A stretch of DNA of 19,758 bases from Flammula alnicola (GCA_015499995.1 JADNRV010000648.1:1-19758), one strand, 5' to 3'; counted from the first letter of the stretch, positions 6,772 to 15,297 are shown. Numbers and translations: made by a program. The notes: generated by a model from the letters alone, not told the origin.

Positions 6772-7803
6772 GTCGACCAGGCATCCCACGCTACAGTGTC
6801 GGCTTTGTTTTTAAGCCAAGCGATAGACAAAGGGGTATTCGGTGTAACAGGTACACCTGGAAACCCAAGGACGAGGTCATGAGCCTCTTGATGAACGTCC
6901 CACTCCATATCCGAGGGAGACTCCGCAAAAACGACTTTTCGGTTACCACCACCTTCGAACCATCGTTCAAGTGTCCGACACACTATCAGAGAGGAACCCT
7001 GATGAGAGTGCAGGGAAGGATCCACGGCCATTCGAGCAGCATGCATCGAATCCGTGAAAATGACTATCCTGGTGACGTCTCCGAATGCTACCATTGCGGA
7101 GATGGCCACCGAGATGGCATCGAGCTCAGCATCAGTGCTAATAGCTCGTCCGGAAGAGTGACATCTGGCCAACACCAGAGCGCCCTGCCGCTTGATGACA
7201 ATGCCGTTGGCGGCCTGCCAGGGCCCTGGAGGGACCGAGCCGTCGACACCAGCATATGCGGTACCTGGCTCATCGTCACACTTTTTGATGAGTTTGTCCA
7301 GGTGGAGCGTCCCCTGACGCCCCCAACCTGATTCGGGTGAAATATATCCTGCCCGACAGCGTCGAACTGAATGCGATTTGAGATCATTTTCTCAATGAGC
7401 TTCCCCACAGTGTTCAAAAGCACAATAGGCCTGAACGCCTTAGGGGTGGAGTACGAGGGCTTGCCGGGTTTGGGGATAATAACCGACATAGATTCCTTGA
7501 AGGGAGACGGCCACTGACCCACATGCATGCAGGCATTAGCAATTGAGATAAGGACCTCCACAGAGTGGGGGTCCCGACGTACAATCTTCTTCAGGTGGGA
7601 CCAATTGACATGATCCGGACCCGGAGAAGAAAGACCGGAACACGCAGAAAGTGCTTCCGTGAGTTCCAGCGGGGAGAAGGGAGCCCATTCCCGCACAGGA
7701 AGTTGCGGGATGGACTCCAAGAGGGCAGCATCATATGTCCTATCTGACGCTGAGTTGTACGTGCCATGTAGGGCATCCCACAAGGCAGGCAAATCATTGC
7801 AGG
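6771..7803 (-). pseudogene. LINE copy A, RT to RNase H fragment of ORF2, internally deleted
   Basis: On the minus strand 7803 down to about 7310 encodes the N-terminal RT region, from CNDLPALWDALHGTY through SVIIPKPGKPSYSTPKAFRP to GGVRGRST, nearly identical to LINE C. At about 7307 the sequence jumps straight to the RNase H region (LDKLIEKCDDEPG in C), losing about 1.24 kb including the YVDD block. The RNase H part keeps STDAELDAISVAI and VIFTDSMHAA and ends at the inverted-repeat element near 6771. The junction shares one base at most and lacks GT/AG, so it is a deletion rather than a removed intron. The 5' end joins Copia at TTGCAGGCAAAATG with a short overlap, typical of a 5'-truncated LINE insertion. 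The fragment is inactive. Confidence 0.85.
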
Positions 7804-8381
7804 CAAAATGACGTCCAATCCATTCCCAACCTCGCATAGTCATTCTACTACTCCGCTAGAATTGATCCACACTGATCTCCATGGTCCTCTTCCTGTTCCT
7901 ACTCCAGAAGGTTACCGTTACTGGGTGACCTTCATTGATGACTGCACCAAGCTTCGTGCTGTAATGCTGTTAAAACGGAAGAGTGACACATTTGAGGCAT
8001 TCAAGACGTTTAAATCACATGCTGAGAACCAATTGAATTGCAAGATCAAGTCTATGCAGGATGACAAGGGTGGTGAATTCATGTCTAATGCTTTCATTCA
8101 CTTTACGGATCAATGTGGCATTGTTAGACGCCATACTACACGTAATCGCCCCCAGCAGAATGGAGTTGCAGAGCGAGCAAATCGCACTATTGCAGATCAT
8201 GTTACTGCTATGCTCAATGAAGCGCACCTTCCTGCATCGTTCTGGGCGCACGCTTTGGCTGCATATATACATGTCTGGAATCGACTTCCTACTGCGCCTC
8301 TGCCTAATACTACTCCGTATGCAGAATGGTACAAGAAGAAACCCGATGTGAGCCATCTGCGCGTTTGGGGCTGCACTGCAT
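7801..8381 (+). pseudogene. Copia pol, integrase domain (5' part, interrupted)
   Basis: The frame GKMTSNPFPTSHS...LELIHTDLHGP begins just after the expected zinc-binding end of a Copia integrase. It continues through the rve catalytic core with all three acidic residues: Asp in HTDLHG, Asp in QDDKGGEF, and Glu in QQNGVAERANR. It reaches HLRVWGCTA before a SINE-like element interrupts it at 8382. The upstream gag and protease parts are replaced by LINE A. Integrase inserts the cDNA of the element into chromosomes; this copy is broken and cannot act. Confidence 0.9.
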
Positions 8382-8392
8382 GGGGGCCACAG

Positions 8393-8468
8393 TAGCCCAG
8401 TGGTCTCGATCACTAAAGACCTGTTGAGGTGGCTGTGCAGCTGCTGGAAAGGTTGCGGGTTCGATTCC
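8393..8468 (+). promoter_or_regulatory. Internal pol III promoter (A and B boxes) of SINE1
   Basis: The A box TAGCCCAGTGG is at 8393-8403 and the B box GGTTCGATTCC at 8458-8468. Both match the tRNA consensus (TRGYNNARNNG and GGTTCRANTCC). The 54-base gap is long for a simple tRNA and fits one with a long variable arm (Ser/Leu type). Confidence 0.75.
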
Positions 8469-9397
8469 TGCTCACCCCTTCTACCTCATTACAAAGGAAG
8501 GAGTTTGTGACAAACAGTTGGTTACTGTCACAATCGGTACTGTATTCGGTAAACGGATACAGGACTAAGGCTGGTCGTCATGATCCTCCGGCCGTGTGGG
8601 ATGCGGATCTCCGGGCCTGGCAAGCCTACGGCATATCGGGGGGGAACGATCACCGTACCCCAAATTGGCAGGCTTGATACACCTGTTGTACCCATTGCGG
8701 GAGCGAAAGCACAGGGGGCAGTAAGCGGGGGTAGTTATATTTAGAACAAGCCGAACGTCCTGAGAAGGGCCAGGCCACCCTCCACCGCTGAAGACCGGTC
8801 CAGCGCCAACTGGCATAAACTGAGTCGGATGGTTGTTAGTCAGCATCGAAGGGCAGGGTCGATCTGCAAGCTGTAAAGTGCGGCATCGTTGGTGGCCTCT
8901 ACCAGGGTCACTCAATGGTTGGGCGAATAGTCCGGGGACCATGAACCGCCTTACTGGGAGGCCGTAGGGGTTAGCCCCGGGCCGTTGCAGACACTCCGGG
9001 GGGTATCTCCGCAAGGCTGGCCCCTTGGACCGAGCATACCAATAGGGAAGGTAGCCCGAAATAACTCCATGCCGAGACTTGTCTGTCGGATCAGTTCTCG
9101 GATGCACAACATGGTTGGTTGCTGGCAAGACAGAGAGTGGGGACAGATGGGGATCCGCGCTGATTGGCTTAAGCGAACCAGCTGCCCTGCAACGGGAAAC
9201 CGAGTACTCGGGGCTCTATATGAACTCCCCGGAGAGACGCGAGCCGTAGCGGGCCAGGGCAGTCCCCTGCGACCCGGCTCGAGTAGAGCACTAAATCCTC
9301 TGTCGGTTCACCTGGCTGATTAAGCCAGGTATTGAGTCTAAGTTGATTCCGGGTACCAGCGCAAGCTGGCGTCTGCCCCGCAAGGGCGCAAGATGGT

Positions 9398-9421
9398 AGG
9401 GCTTCCCTTCGGGGGGGCCCT
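9398..9421 (+). other. 3'-terminal hairpin of SINE1 (TTCG loop)
   Basis: AGGGCTTCCC, loop TTCG, then GGGGGGCCCT pair over 10 bp (two G-T wobbles). The cUUCGg loop is an especially stable RNA tetraloop. It lies 22 bases before the poly(A), the place where LINE RTs often read their template end. Confidence 0.75.
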
Positions 9422-9437
9422 ATAGCTCGTAAACTGT

Positions 9438-9484
<47 letters not shown>

Positions 9485-9494
9485 TGCACTGCAT

Positions 9495-10656
9495 ATGTCT
9501 ACATTCAAAGGGACAAACGCAAGTCGCTTCAGCCACACATGGAGAAATGCATCTTTGTTGGTTATCCTACTGGTTATAAGGGTTGGCAGTTCTACAATCC
9601 AGCCACAAAGAAGTTTGTTATCTCTGCACGTGCTGTGTTTGATGAGCGTCACTTCCCTGGCATTGCTGGCTCTGGCCCACTCGCCAAAAACACTCTTATG
9701 CCAATTGGCACGCCTTTGGAACCGGAGACTGCTCCTTTTGTGCTGGAAATCGGGGGGGATGATGATGATGATAATTGGATTCCTCCTGCGCAAATTCCGC
9801 GTCCTGCTGTTATTCCTGCTCCACCCGCACCTCCTCACGCACCTGATGCTCCTCCTGAGCCGCCGGTTGCACCGCTTCTGCCAGAACAGCCTCCTGCACC
9901 TGCGCCTCGCACTCCAACGCCACCACCACAGCCTAGACGCTCTACACGTGTTTCTAAGCAACCCGGTGAATGGTGGAAAGTCACACCTGCTCCGCCACCT
10001 CCAGTTGAGGAAAGCGATGATGCAGCTGATGATGAAGGTCTTGAGTATGTGCAATTTGCTGGTGCTGCGTCGACTTCAGATCCTCGCAACTACAGGCAGG
10101 CAATGAAGGGCGACGATGCGGACAAGTGGCGTGATGCTGCAAATGCAGAGTACAATACTTTGCTCCAGAATGGCACTTGGGAGTTAGTTGATCTCCCACC
10201 TGGAGAAAAGGCTATTGGCTCTGGTTGGGTGTTTAAAGTCAAACGCAATGCAGACGGTTCTATTGAGCGCTACAAGGCTCGTCTGGTCGCCAAGGGCTAT
10301 AGTCAATGCCCTGGAGTCGACTATCACGAGGTCTTTGCTCCTACATTCCGTCCTGCAACTCTGCGCATGATCTTTGCATTGGCTGCACTTGAGAACCTTG
10401 AACTGCGCTCTGTTGACAATTCAGCTGCTTTTACCAATGGTGACCTAGATGAGTGGATATACATGATGCAACCTGAAGGTTTTCACCAAGGTGGACCTAA
10501 TATGGTTTGCAGAGTCCGAAAATCCCTCTATGGTCTCAAGCAGTCTGCGCGTCAATGGAATATCAAGTTGAATGCTGCTCTCACTGAGATGGGCTTCAAA
10601 CGTGTTGAATCTGACCGCTCTGTCTATATCTACTCTAATGGGCAGGTCAAGATCTT
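9495..10656 (+). pseudogene. Copia pol, linker and N-terminal reverse transcriptase (3' part, truncated)
   Basis: Resuming after the SINE1 duplication, the frame reads PHMEKCIFVGYPTGYKGW (the conserved post-integrase block). A Pro-rich linker with an acidic patch (GGDDDDDNW) follows, about residues 70-160 from the ATG at 9539. Then comes the RVT_2 domain: NGTWELVDLPPG, GSGWVFKVKRNADGS, RYKARLVAKGYSQ, SVDNSAAFTNGDL and KSLYGLKQSARQW. It is cut at about 10656, before the YVDD catalytic box, by LINE fragment E, whose sequence adds 28 unrelated residues before a stop. RNase H and the 3' LTR are not in the window. Confidence 0.9.
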
Positions 10657-11127
10657 TGATGTCACTCTTCCGGACGGGCTATTAGCACGGATGCTGAGCT
10701 CGATGCCATCTCGGTGGCCATCTCCGCAATGGTAGCATTCGGAGACGTCACCAGGATAGTCATTTTCACGGATTCGATGCATGCTGCTCGAATGGCCATT
10801 GATCCTTCCCTGCATTCTCATCAGGGTTCCTCTCTGATAGTATGTCGGACACTTGAACGGTGGTTCCAAGGTGGTGGTACCCGAAAAGTAGTTTTTGCAG
10901 AGTCACCCTCCGAAATGGAGTGGGACATCCATCAAGAGGCTCACGACCTCGTCCTGGAGTTTCCTGGTGTACCTGTTACACCGAATACCCCTCTATCTAT
11001 CGCTTGGCTTAAGAATAAAGCCGACACTGTAGCGCGGGGTGCCTGGTCGACAGAGGTTGACGAGGTTCCCAATTTACTTGGCTCCAACTTCTTGGAGTTA
11101 GAGGATCTAAAGGGTAATCCTCTCATC
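10657..11127 (+). pseudogene. LINE fragment E, RNase H region
   Basis: From GATGTCACTCTTCCGG at 10657 the plus strand matches the RNase H part of LINE A and LINE C almost base for base. In the frame opening at 10714 it reads VAFGDVTRIVIFTDSMHAA, TPNTPLSIAWLKNKADTVA and LLGSNFLELEDLKGNPL. The match stops at about 11127, where LINE B's 5' UTR begins. It is 5'-truncated into Copia pol and lacks its own 3' end in this window, consistent with LINE B having inserted into it. Only the second half of the RNase H active site is present, so it is not functional. Confidence 0.85.
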
Positions 11128-11244
11128 TCTCCTTTTCCAGTAACTACTACGGTCGACCGTGGGAACAAACTCAGCAACCAGCAACATCGTCCCCCACAGC
11201 TTCACACCGTCGAGCGCTCTTGGGCGCTCTGTTACTAGCAAGCA
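11128..11244 (+). other. Probable 5' UTR of LINE B
   Basis: About 117 bp separate the end of LINE fragment E from the ORF1 start. It contains the palindrome CGGTCGACCG and no coding frame. The true 5' boundary is inferred from where similarity to fragment E ends. Confidence 0.5.
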
Positions 11245-11415
11245 ATGCCGCCCAAAACCAACCCAAATCCCAAAGGTGGTGGCGATCGATCTACCCGATC
11301 GCCCGCCACACCTGCTCTAGCCGATCCGCTGGCTGGTTTAACCCCAGCGGAGAGGCTCGCTGTTCAGCAGGCCGCCCTCTCAAGGATGGCCCCCTCTACC
11401 ACTGCGTCTGTTTAG
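11245..11415 (+). pseudogene. LINE B ORF1, N-terminal part (split by SINE2)
   Basis: The ATG at 11245 opens 56 codons beginning MPPKTNPNPKGGG, a basic, Pro-rich start, with a possible helix LTPAERLAVQQAALSR at about residues 32-47. The frame ends in a TAG formed at the SINE2 junction. ORF1 proteins of such LINEs bind the element RNA in the cytoplasm. The start is chosen as the first ATG after the leader in the frame that ends at the insertion; continuity with the 12531-13190 part is inferred. Confidence 0.6.
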
Positions 11416-11423
11416 GGGCGTGG

Positions 11424-11493
11424 TGGCTTAGCGGTTACTGTGTTGCCTTTAAGGGTGGCTGTGCACCATCCGAGAGGTTGTGGGTTCGATTCC
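11424..11493 (+). promoter_or_regulatory. Internal pol III promoter (A and B boxes) of SINE2
   Basis: The A box TGGCTTAGCGG is at 11424-11434 and the B box GGTTCGATTCC at 11483-11493, with a 48-base gap. Both match the tRNA consensus. Confidence 0.75.
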
Positions 11494-12501
11494 TGCACAT
11501 AGCAAGTACCATAAGCTTGTGACCGGGGTTCCATTCCGTGGAATGCTGATGTAATTCGTCTGCCGTTGGGCGCGTTGTCGGTGTATTGTGGTCTAAGGGC
11601 TTCGGCGGACCACTGCGGTCACCTTTGGGCGACATGGGGGCATACTTTGGAGCTGGCATAAATCGTCCGCCATGTTGTGGGGCGTAGCAGGTGCACCGTG
11701 GGACGGTCTCCTCGCTGTAGTGAGCAATGGCCTAAGGGCCGCCGCAGGGGTTGGGCACGATGAGCACTGTGTAGGCCTACGTCGACAGTGCAGAGTGTCT
11801 GGGGTCCAAGTGATTCCGCGGAATGCTGATGTAAATCGACCCTGGCACATTTGGGATCGTCGCATGGCCTCTTAGGTCTGTAAGTCGGCCAGGCTCGTGC
11901 AAAGCCGTATTGGGGCACCTCGGATAACAGCCCGTAAAGGGTCCGAAAGGATAGGACACGGTAAGAACTGGGAATTGGGCTGATAACAACCCGACCATGG
12001 GTAGACCACCGGCATTGTGATCCGGGTTTCAGTCGCATACCCACCGACGGAATCCGTGCTGCTGGCATGTGGGAGGCCTGTGGGCTGTGCTGGTGGGACG
12101 CCGCTCGGCAAGGACAGGGCACCCGGCACGTCGCAATAGAGTAGTGAGCGGTGTCGTTAGTCGCGAGTCTAAATGGCTTATCTCCCGGTTGCCATGTGGG
12201 AGGCTATGTGGGCTGTGGCATGTGAAGCACAACTGGGTTTGGATCGCGGCAAGACAGTGACTCTGGACAGGATTGGGGATCCGTGCCGAAAGGCATAAGC
12301 GAACCACCTGCCGGGGGACGGGAATGTACGGCCGGAAGTAGCGCCCTGGTGTCGGCTGGACCGTAGCGGTACTCGGATAGTCCCCTTGTACTGGCTCGAC
12401 AGATCTATATCCACTGTCGCTTGATTGGGCATAATAAGTTCCAATTCGGGTTAAGTTGAAGCGGCAATGTTGGGGGAGTGGCATTAAGATCGCCCCCAAT
12501 C

Positions 12502-12523
12502 GGTCTCCCCGCAAGGGGGGGCC
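12502..12523 (+). other. 3'-terminal hairpin of SINE2 (GCAA loop)
   Basis: GGTCTCCCC, loop GCAA, then GGGGGGGCC pair over 9 bp (two G-T wobbles). GCAA is a GNRA-type tetraloop. Position and strength match the SINE1 hairpin at 9398-9421 although stem and loop sequences differ. Confidence 0.75.
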
Positions 12524-12530
12524 TAAATTG

Positions 12531-13190
12531 CGCCCCACCTCGAAGTCTTATCTCAAGGCTCTCGATCTACCTGCGTTCAGTGATTACAACACTAGGACCC
12601 CCACCAATGCGACGGAGGTGAAGATGGCGATGCTCGCTTCTCCTCTGTCCATGGACATTATGCTCGCAGGTCCCCCTCGCGTCATCCGCAACTCGAAGGC
12701 GAGCTCTACCGCTCACGCCTTTTTTGAAATTTACGACTCGCAATCGGGTCAACGTGCGAAGCGTCTTATCAACAAGACCTTCATGTTCCGTGGAAGGGTG
12801 ATCCTCATTCGCCCAACCATTGTCAGCGCCGGAGTCCCCCTCTGCACCCGATGCTGGAGGTGGGGCCACCCGAAGAATTCTTGCAAAGCGCGCCAGCCGA
12901 TCTGTGCGCGCTGCTCTGGCCCGCATGAGGCGGAGGTGCATCGCATCGCCGCCTCGTGCTGCAAACCTCACCCGGAGGCTAAGCCCCCGACTAAAGGCAC
13001 TCCGCTTGGTACGGACTGCCCCCACTCTGCGCGGTGCCCTTCGTGCCGCAAAGATCATTGGGCCTCTTCGAGCCACTGCTCGTTCTGGCGTCACCGCTTT
13101 GACCGCCCTTGGATCGAAGCTAAATATGCTGAGGTACGTGATTTCTGGCTAAATCGTCGTCCCACCCATCGCTCACATAACGTAGCTTAA
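12531..13190 (+). pseudogene. LINE B ORF1, C-terminal part with zinc knuckles
   Basis: The frame continues from KLRPTSKSYLKALDL to a TAA at 13188-13190. A middle domain (FFEIYDSQSGQRAKRLINKT, then FRGRVILIRP) resembles the RNA-binding part of LINE ORF1 proteins. It is followed by a cluster of zinc knuckles: CTRCWRWGHPKNSC (C-x2-C-x4-H-x4-C), CARCSGPHEAEVH, and CPSCRKDHWASSSHC. These knuckles bind nucleic acid in the ribonucleoprotein. The coding stretch is intact but separated from its start by SINE2. It overlaps ORF2 by one base. Confidence 0.85.
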
Positions 13191-13192
13191 TG
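13188..13192 (+). promoter_or_regulatory. TAATG stop/start overlap between ORF1 and ORF2 (LINE B)
   Basis: The ORF1 stop TAA shares its last A with the ORF2 ATG, in the context AACGTAGCTTAATGC. LINE C has the same TAATG at 19166-19162 despite many other mutations. A UAAUG overlap is known to couple ORF2 translation to ORF1 termination in the SART1 LINE of silkworm; the same role here is inferred. Confidence 0.75.
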
Positions 13193-14204
13193 CCAGTACA
13201 ACCCATGCTGGATGAGGTGCGGGTGCTGAGTTGGAACGTGGCCAGGGACGGGATGTCCCTGGATGTAATTCTATCTACTTGTAACAACATTTATGATATC
13301 ATATTCGTTCAAGAACCCCCTTGGCGACACATAAGGACCGCCCCGTCTGCTAAAACCAGAAAGGGTGAGGATGTCATAGGTGCACCGAACCACCCAGATT
13401 GGCTGGCAATGGTCCGTGCGCCCACTACTGCTGATGAGCGACCCCGGGTGATGACCTACGTTTCGACTAGGCTAGCCCGGTATCGTCCGTCTATACGAAG
13501 GGATGTGATTGATCACCCCGATATACAGGTCCTGTCACTCTCAACAAGTGCCGAGACCTTCTTTTTGATGAATGTCTATTCTGACGCGGACCATGGAGCC
13601 ATTAATTGGCTCAAGGCCCACGATACTACACTTCCCCGCTTCCATTTTATGGGCGGGGACTTTAACGCACACTCCGAGGACTGGGACGAAGGTCACAGTG
13701 GTCGGGAGGGATGCGCTCTCTCACTGCAGCAGTCTGCTGCTATTCTTGGGCTTGAACTGGCTGCTTTTGGCAACCCAGGGCCCACGCACATACCAAGAGA
13801 TCCCACCAAGCGCAGAACGGTGATCGATCTCGCTTTCGTCCCACCTAACCAGGTGATTGACGGTACTGTTGTCCGATGCCCGGACATTCAACTCAAGTCG
13901 GATCATATTCCGATTTCGATCACACTGGACATCTCTCCCGCCCCTAACGGGGCGGTTCGGATGTCTCTTCCTACTGATGAGGTTCCGGCGTTCATCAATT
14001 CTATCAGCTCGGGGCTTCGGGCTATCGACCCAACTGCCCCTCTTAACACCGAGGAACAGATCGAGGCTGCTGCGCAAGCGGTGGCTCTGGTCTTCTCTTC
14101 TGCATGGGAGTCCCATGCTAAAGAGTCCTTTGTTACCCGGCGATCTAAGCCCTGGTGGACCCAGGAGTGCTCAGACGCCCTTGACACGTTCCGGCGCAGT
14201 CGCC

Positions 14205-14209
<5 letters not shown>
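13190..14209 (+). pseudogene. LINE B ORF2, APE-type endonuclease domain (truncated)
   Basis: The frame of 340 codons begins MPVQPMLDEVRVLSWNV. It carries the full apurinic-endonuclease set: Asn16 (SWNVARDG), Glu42 (VQEPPW), Tyr130, Asp157 and Asn159 (GGDFNAHS), Asp213 (VIDLAF), and Ser237-Asp238-His239 (SDHIPI). This domain nicks the chromosome to prime reverse transcription. After a linker ending PWWTQECSDAL the frame runs into the poly(T) of LINE D at 14210, so RT and RNase H are missing. The start is the TAATG overlap with ORF1. The domain itself looks intact and could be recently derived. Confidence 0.9.
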
Positions 14210-14244
<35 letters not shown>

Positions 14245-14778
14245 TCAACAATTTTATACCGGTGCACGAAAGCAGTCCGGTCTCTAACTAATACAAACGA
14301 AGGCGGTATACTACGCGTGCAAAAGAAAGAAGTTGGCTCGACGGCGAGCATGCGACGCGCGCGAGCGCGGCGCGGGTGAGACGGCGCAGCCGCCTGAAAC
14401 CCAGATAGGTAGTCTCGCAACTACAGATTGTCCGTCGTTACGGCGTTGTTAACGCTACCGCACGAACGGCAGATAGGAATATTGGGATGGACGGGAGGGT
14501 TCATCCAGATGCGAGAAGAGCCTGCCAGGCCCTCCCCGATTCACCGGTAAAATCAACGTGGTCATAGCTAAGCAAGGGCCGAAGCCCCCACCGCCGTCAA
14601 CCAGGTCGGGTCCTCTGCAAGTGATGCACGAAGCCAACTCAGGGAGTCGACCCCGCCAGGACTGGAACGACCAGCCCTCTCGCCTCTCGCGAAGTCCGCC
14701 ATCACTGTGACGCAATGCAGAAACACCTGTGGGCAACAGGCCGCTTTGACCGCGGCGCCGCTCACACCCAGAATTGCC
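14210..14778 (-). mobile_element. LINE copy D, 3' end only
   Basis: A T-run of 32 (14210-14241) is the poly(A) of a minus-strand LINE inserted in LINE B ORF2. Its tail has the family features: TTGTTGATATAAAA before the A-run, a hairpin with ACCGG/CCGGT and inner TGC/GCA pairs, and the block CCTGAAACCCA. The rest, to 14778, resembles the LINE C 3' UTR (shared GAAACACCTG(T/C)GGGCA and a CAGGCCC(T/-)CCCC segment) but is clearly more diverged, so it is a related subfamily. No coding part is present. It ends at the poly(T) of LINE C, so LINE C either inserted into it or abuts its truncated 5' end. Confidence 0.8.
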
Positions 14779-14801
14779 TTTTTTTTTTTTTTTTTTTTTT
14801 T

Positions 14802-15297
14802 ATATCAACAATTTTTATTCCGAAGCTCCATCGCAGCTCGGACTCTAACTAATACAAACGAGTACGCTACAATACTCAATGCAAAAGAAAGAAATTGGTT
14901 GCTCGCAGGGGAGCATGCGGCGCGCGCGAGCGCGACGCGGGCGAGACTGCGCTGCAGCCTGAAACCCAAATAGCGGACCTCGCAGCCCAGGAAATACAAA
15001 CGCTACCAAGCGGAAGGTAGATATGGATTAAAAGGGTGGACAGGGGGGTCACCCAGATGAAGTCAGAGCTTGCCCGGCTCTCCCCACTTCGTTGGCAAAC
15101 TCGACGTTGTCGTTACACCATGGCGGGTCCTCCAAATGATGTGTGCAATAGACTCAGAAAGTCACAAGCGAAGCCATGCAACGAACACGGCTGCGGCCCT
15201 CGCGGGATTTATCGCACCATAATGGAAACACCTGCGGGCACTAGGTATTGGGCCAAGGCCCCGACGACACCTAGGATCACCCCCTGTCCAGAGTCCC
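14802..15297 (-). other. 3' UTR of LINE C
   Basis: About 500 bp lie between the ORF2 stop and the poly(A). They contain a GC-rich stretch (CGCGCGCGAGCGCG-like, near 14920), a terminal hairpin (CCGAGCT pairing with AGC and TCGG across one bulged T) and the tail AAAATTGTTGATATAAAA. Counterparts occur in LINE A and LINE D. Confidence 0.75.

Larger units (their letters stand above)
8382..9480 (+). mobile_element. Long tRNA-derived SINE-like element (SINE1)
   Basis: An insertion of 1,099 bp splits the Copia integrase reading frame. It is flanked by a perfect 14-bp duplication, GGGCTGCACTGCAT (8368-8381 and 9481-9494); removing one copy restores the Copia frame (RVWGCTAYV). The 5' end carries an A box TAGCCCAGTGG (8393-8403) and a B box GGTTCGATTCC (8458-8468), as in tRNA genes. 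The 3' end has a 10-bp hairpin, then AAACTGTTGATTTAAAA, which resembles the LINE tail AAATTGTTGATATAAAA, and an A-run of 37. The body has no convincing coding frame. Head, target duplication and tail define a LINE-mobilised, pol III-type retroelement. Its length is well above most SINEs (about 100-700 bp). Confidence 0.85.
11415..12530 (+). mobile_element. Long tRNA-derived SINE-like element (SINE2)
   Basis: The insertion starts GGGGCGTGG with an A box TGGCTTAGCGG (11424-11434) and a B box GGTTCGATTCC (11483-11493). It shares with SINE1 the head segment GGTGGCTGTGCA and GGTTG(C/T)GGGTTCGATTCC. It also shares a 3' module: GGGGATCCG, TAAGCGAACCA, CCGTAGCGG and AGTCCCCT occur in the same order (12247-12400; SINE1 9121-9270). 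The middle does not align with SINE1 and contains internal duplications (11533/11813 and 12065/12191). It ends in a 9-bp hairpin and TAAATTG, with no poly(A); the target duplication is unclear. It is about 1.1 kb long, like SINE1. Confidence 0.75.
11128..14209 (+). mobile_element. LINE copy B, 5' half (with SINE2 nested inside)
   Basis: This copy supplies the only 5' end of the LINE family in the window: a short leader (about 11128-11244), ORF1 in two pieces around SINE2, and the endonuclease part of ORF2. It is cut at 14209 by the poly(T) of LINE D. Compared with LINE C its frames are clean over 12531-14209, so it is the better guide to the family's protein sequence. The 3' half (RT, RNase H, tail) lies outside the window or is lost. 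Confidence 0.85.

Noticed and set aside
668..7815. Target duplication for LINE A (GGCAAATGTC at left, GGCAAAATGACGTC at right)
   Set aside because: The match needs two gaps over about ten bases, and the flanks belong to Copia pieces in opposite orientation, so chance similarity is more likely.
8565..9323. Open frames of 112 and 187 codons in the SINE1 body
   Set aside because: They lie on opposite strands, overlap, have no domain, and sit in a body with pol III signals. GC-rich sequence gives such frames by chance.
11593..12538. Several overlapping minus-strand frames (70-170 codons) in SINE2
   Set aside because: They overlap each other in different frames, resemble nothing, and do not recur in SINE1.
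11402..12540. Target duplication for SINE2 (CTGCGTCTG against TTGCGCCCC)
   Set aside because: Three mismatches in nine bases is not convincing without a poly(A) end to fix the boundary.
14210..14291. Poly-Phe extension of LINE B ORF2 through the T-run
   Set aside because: It is read-through into the reversed poly(A) tail of LINE D, not part of the endonuclease protein.
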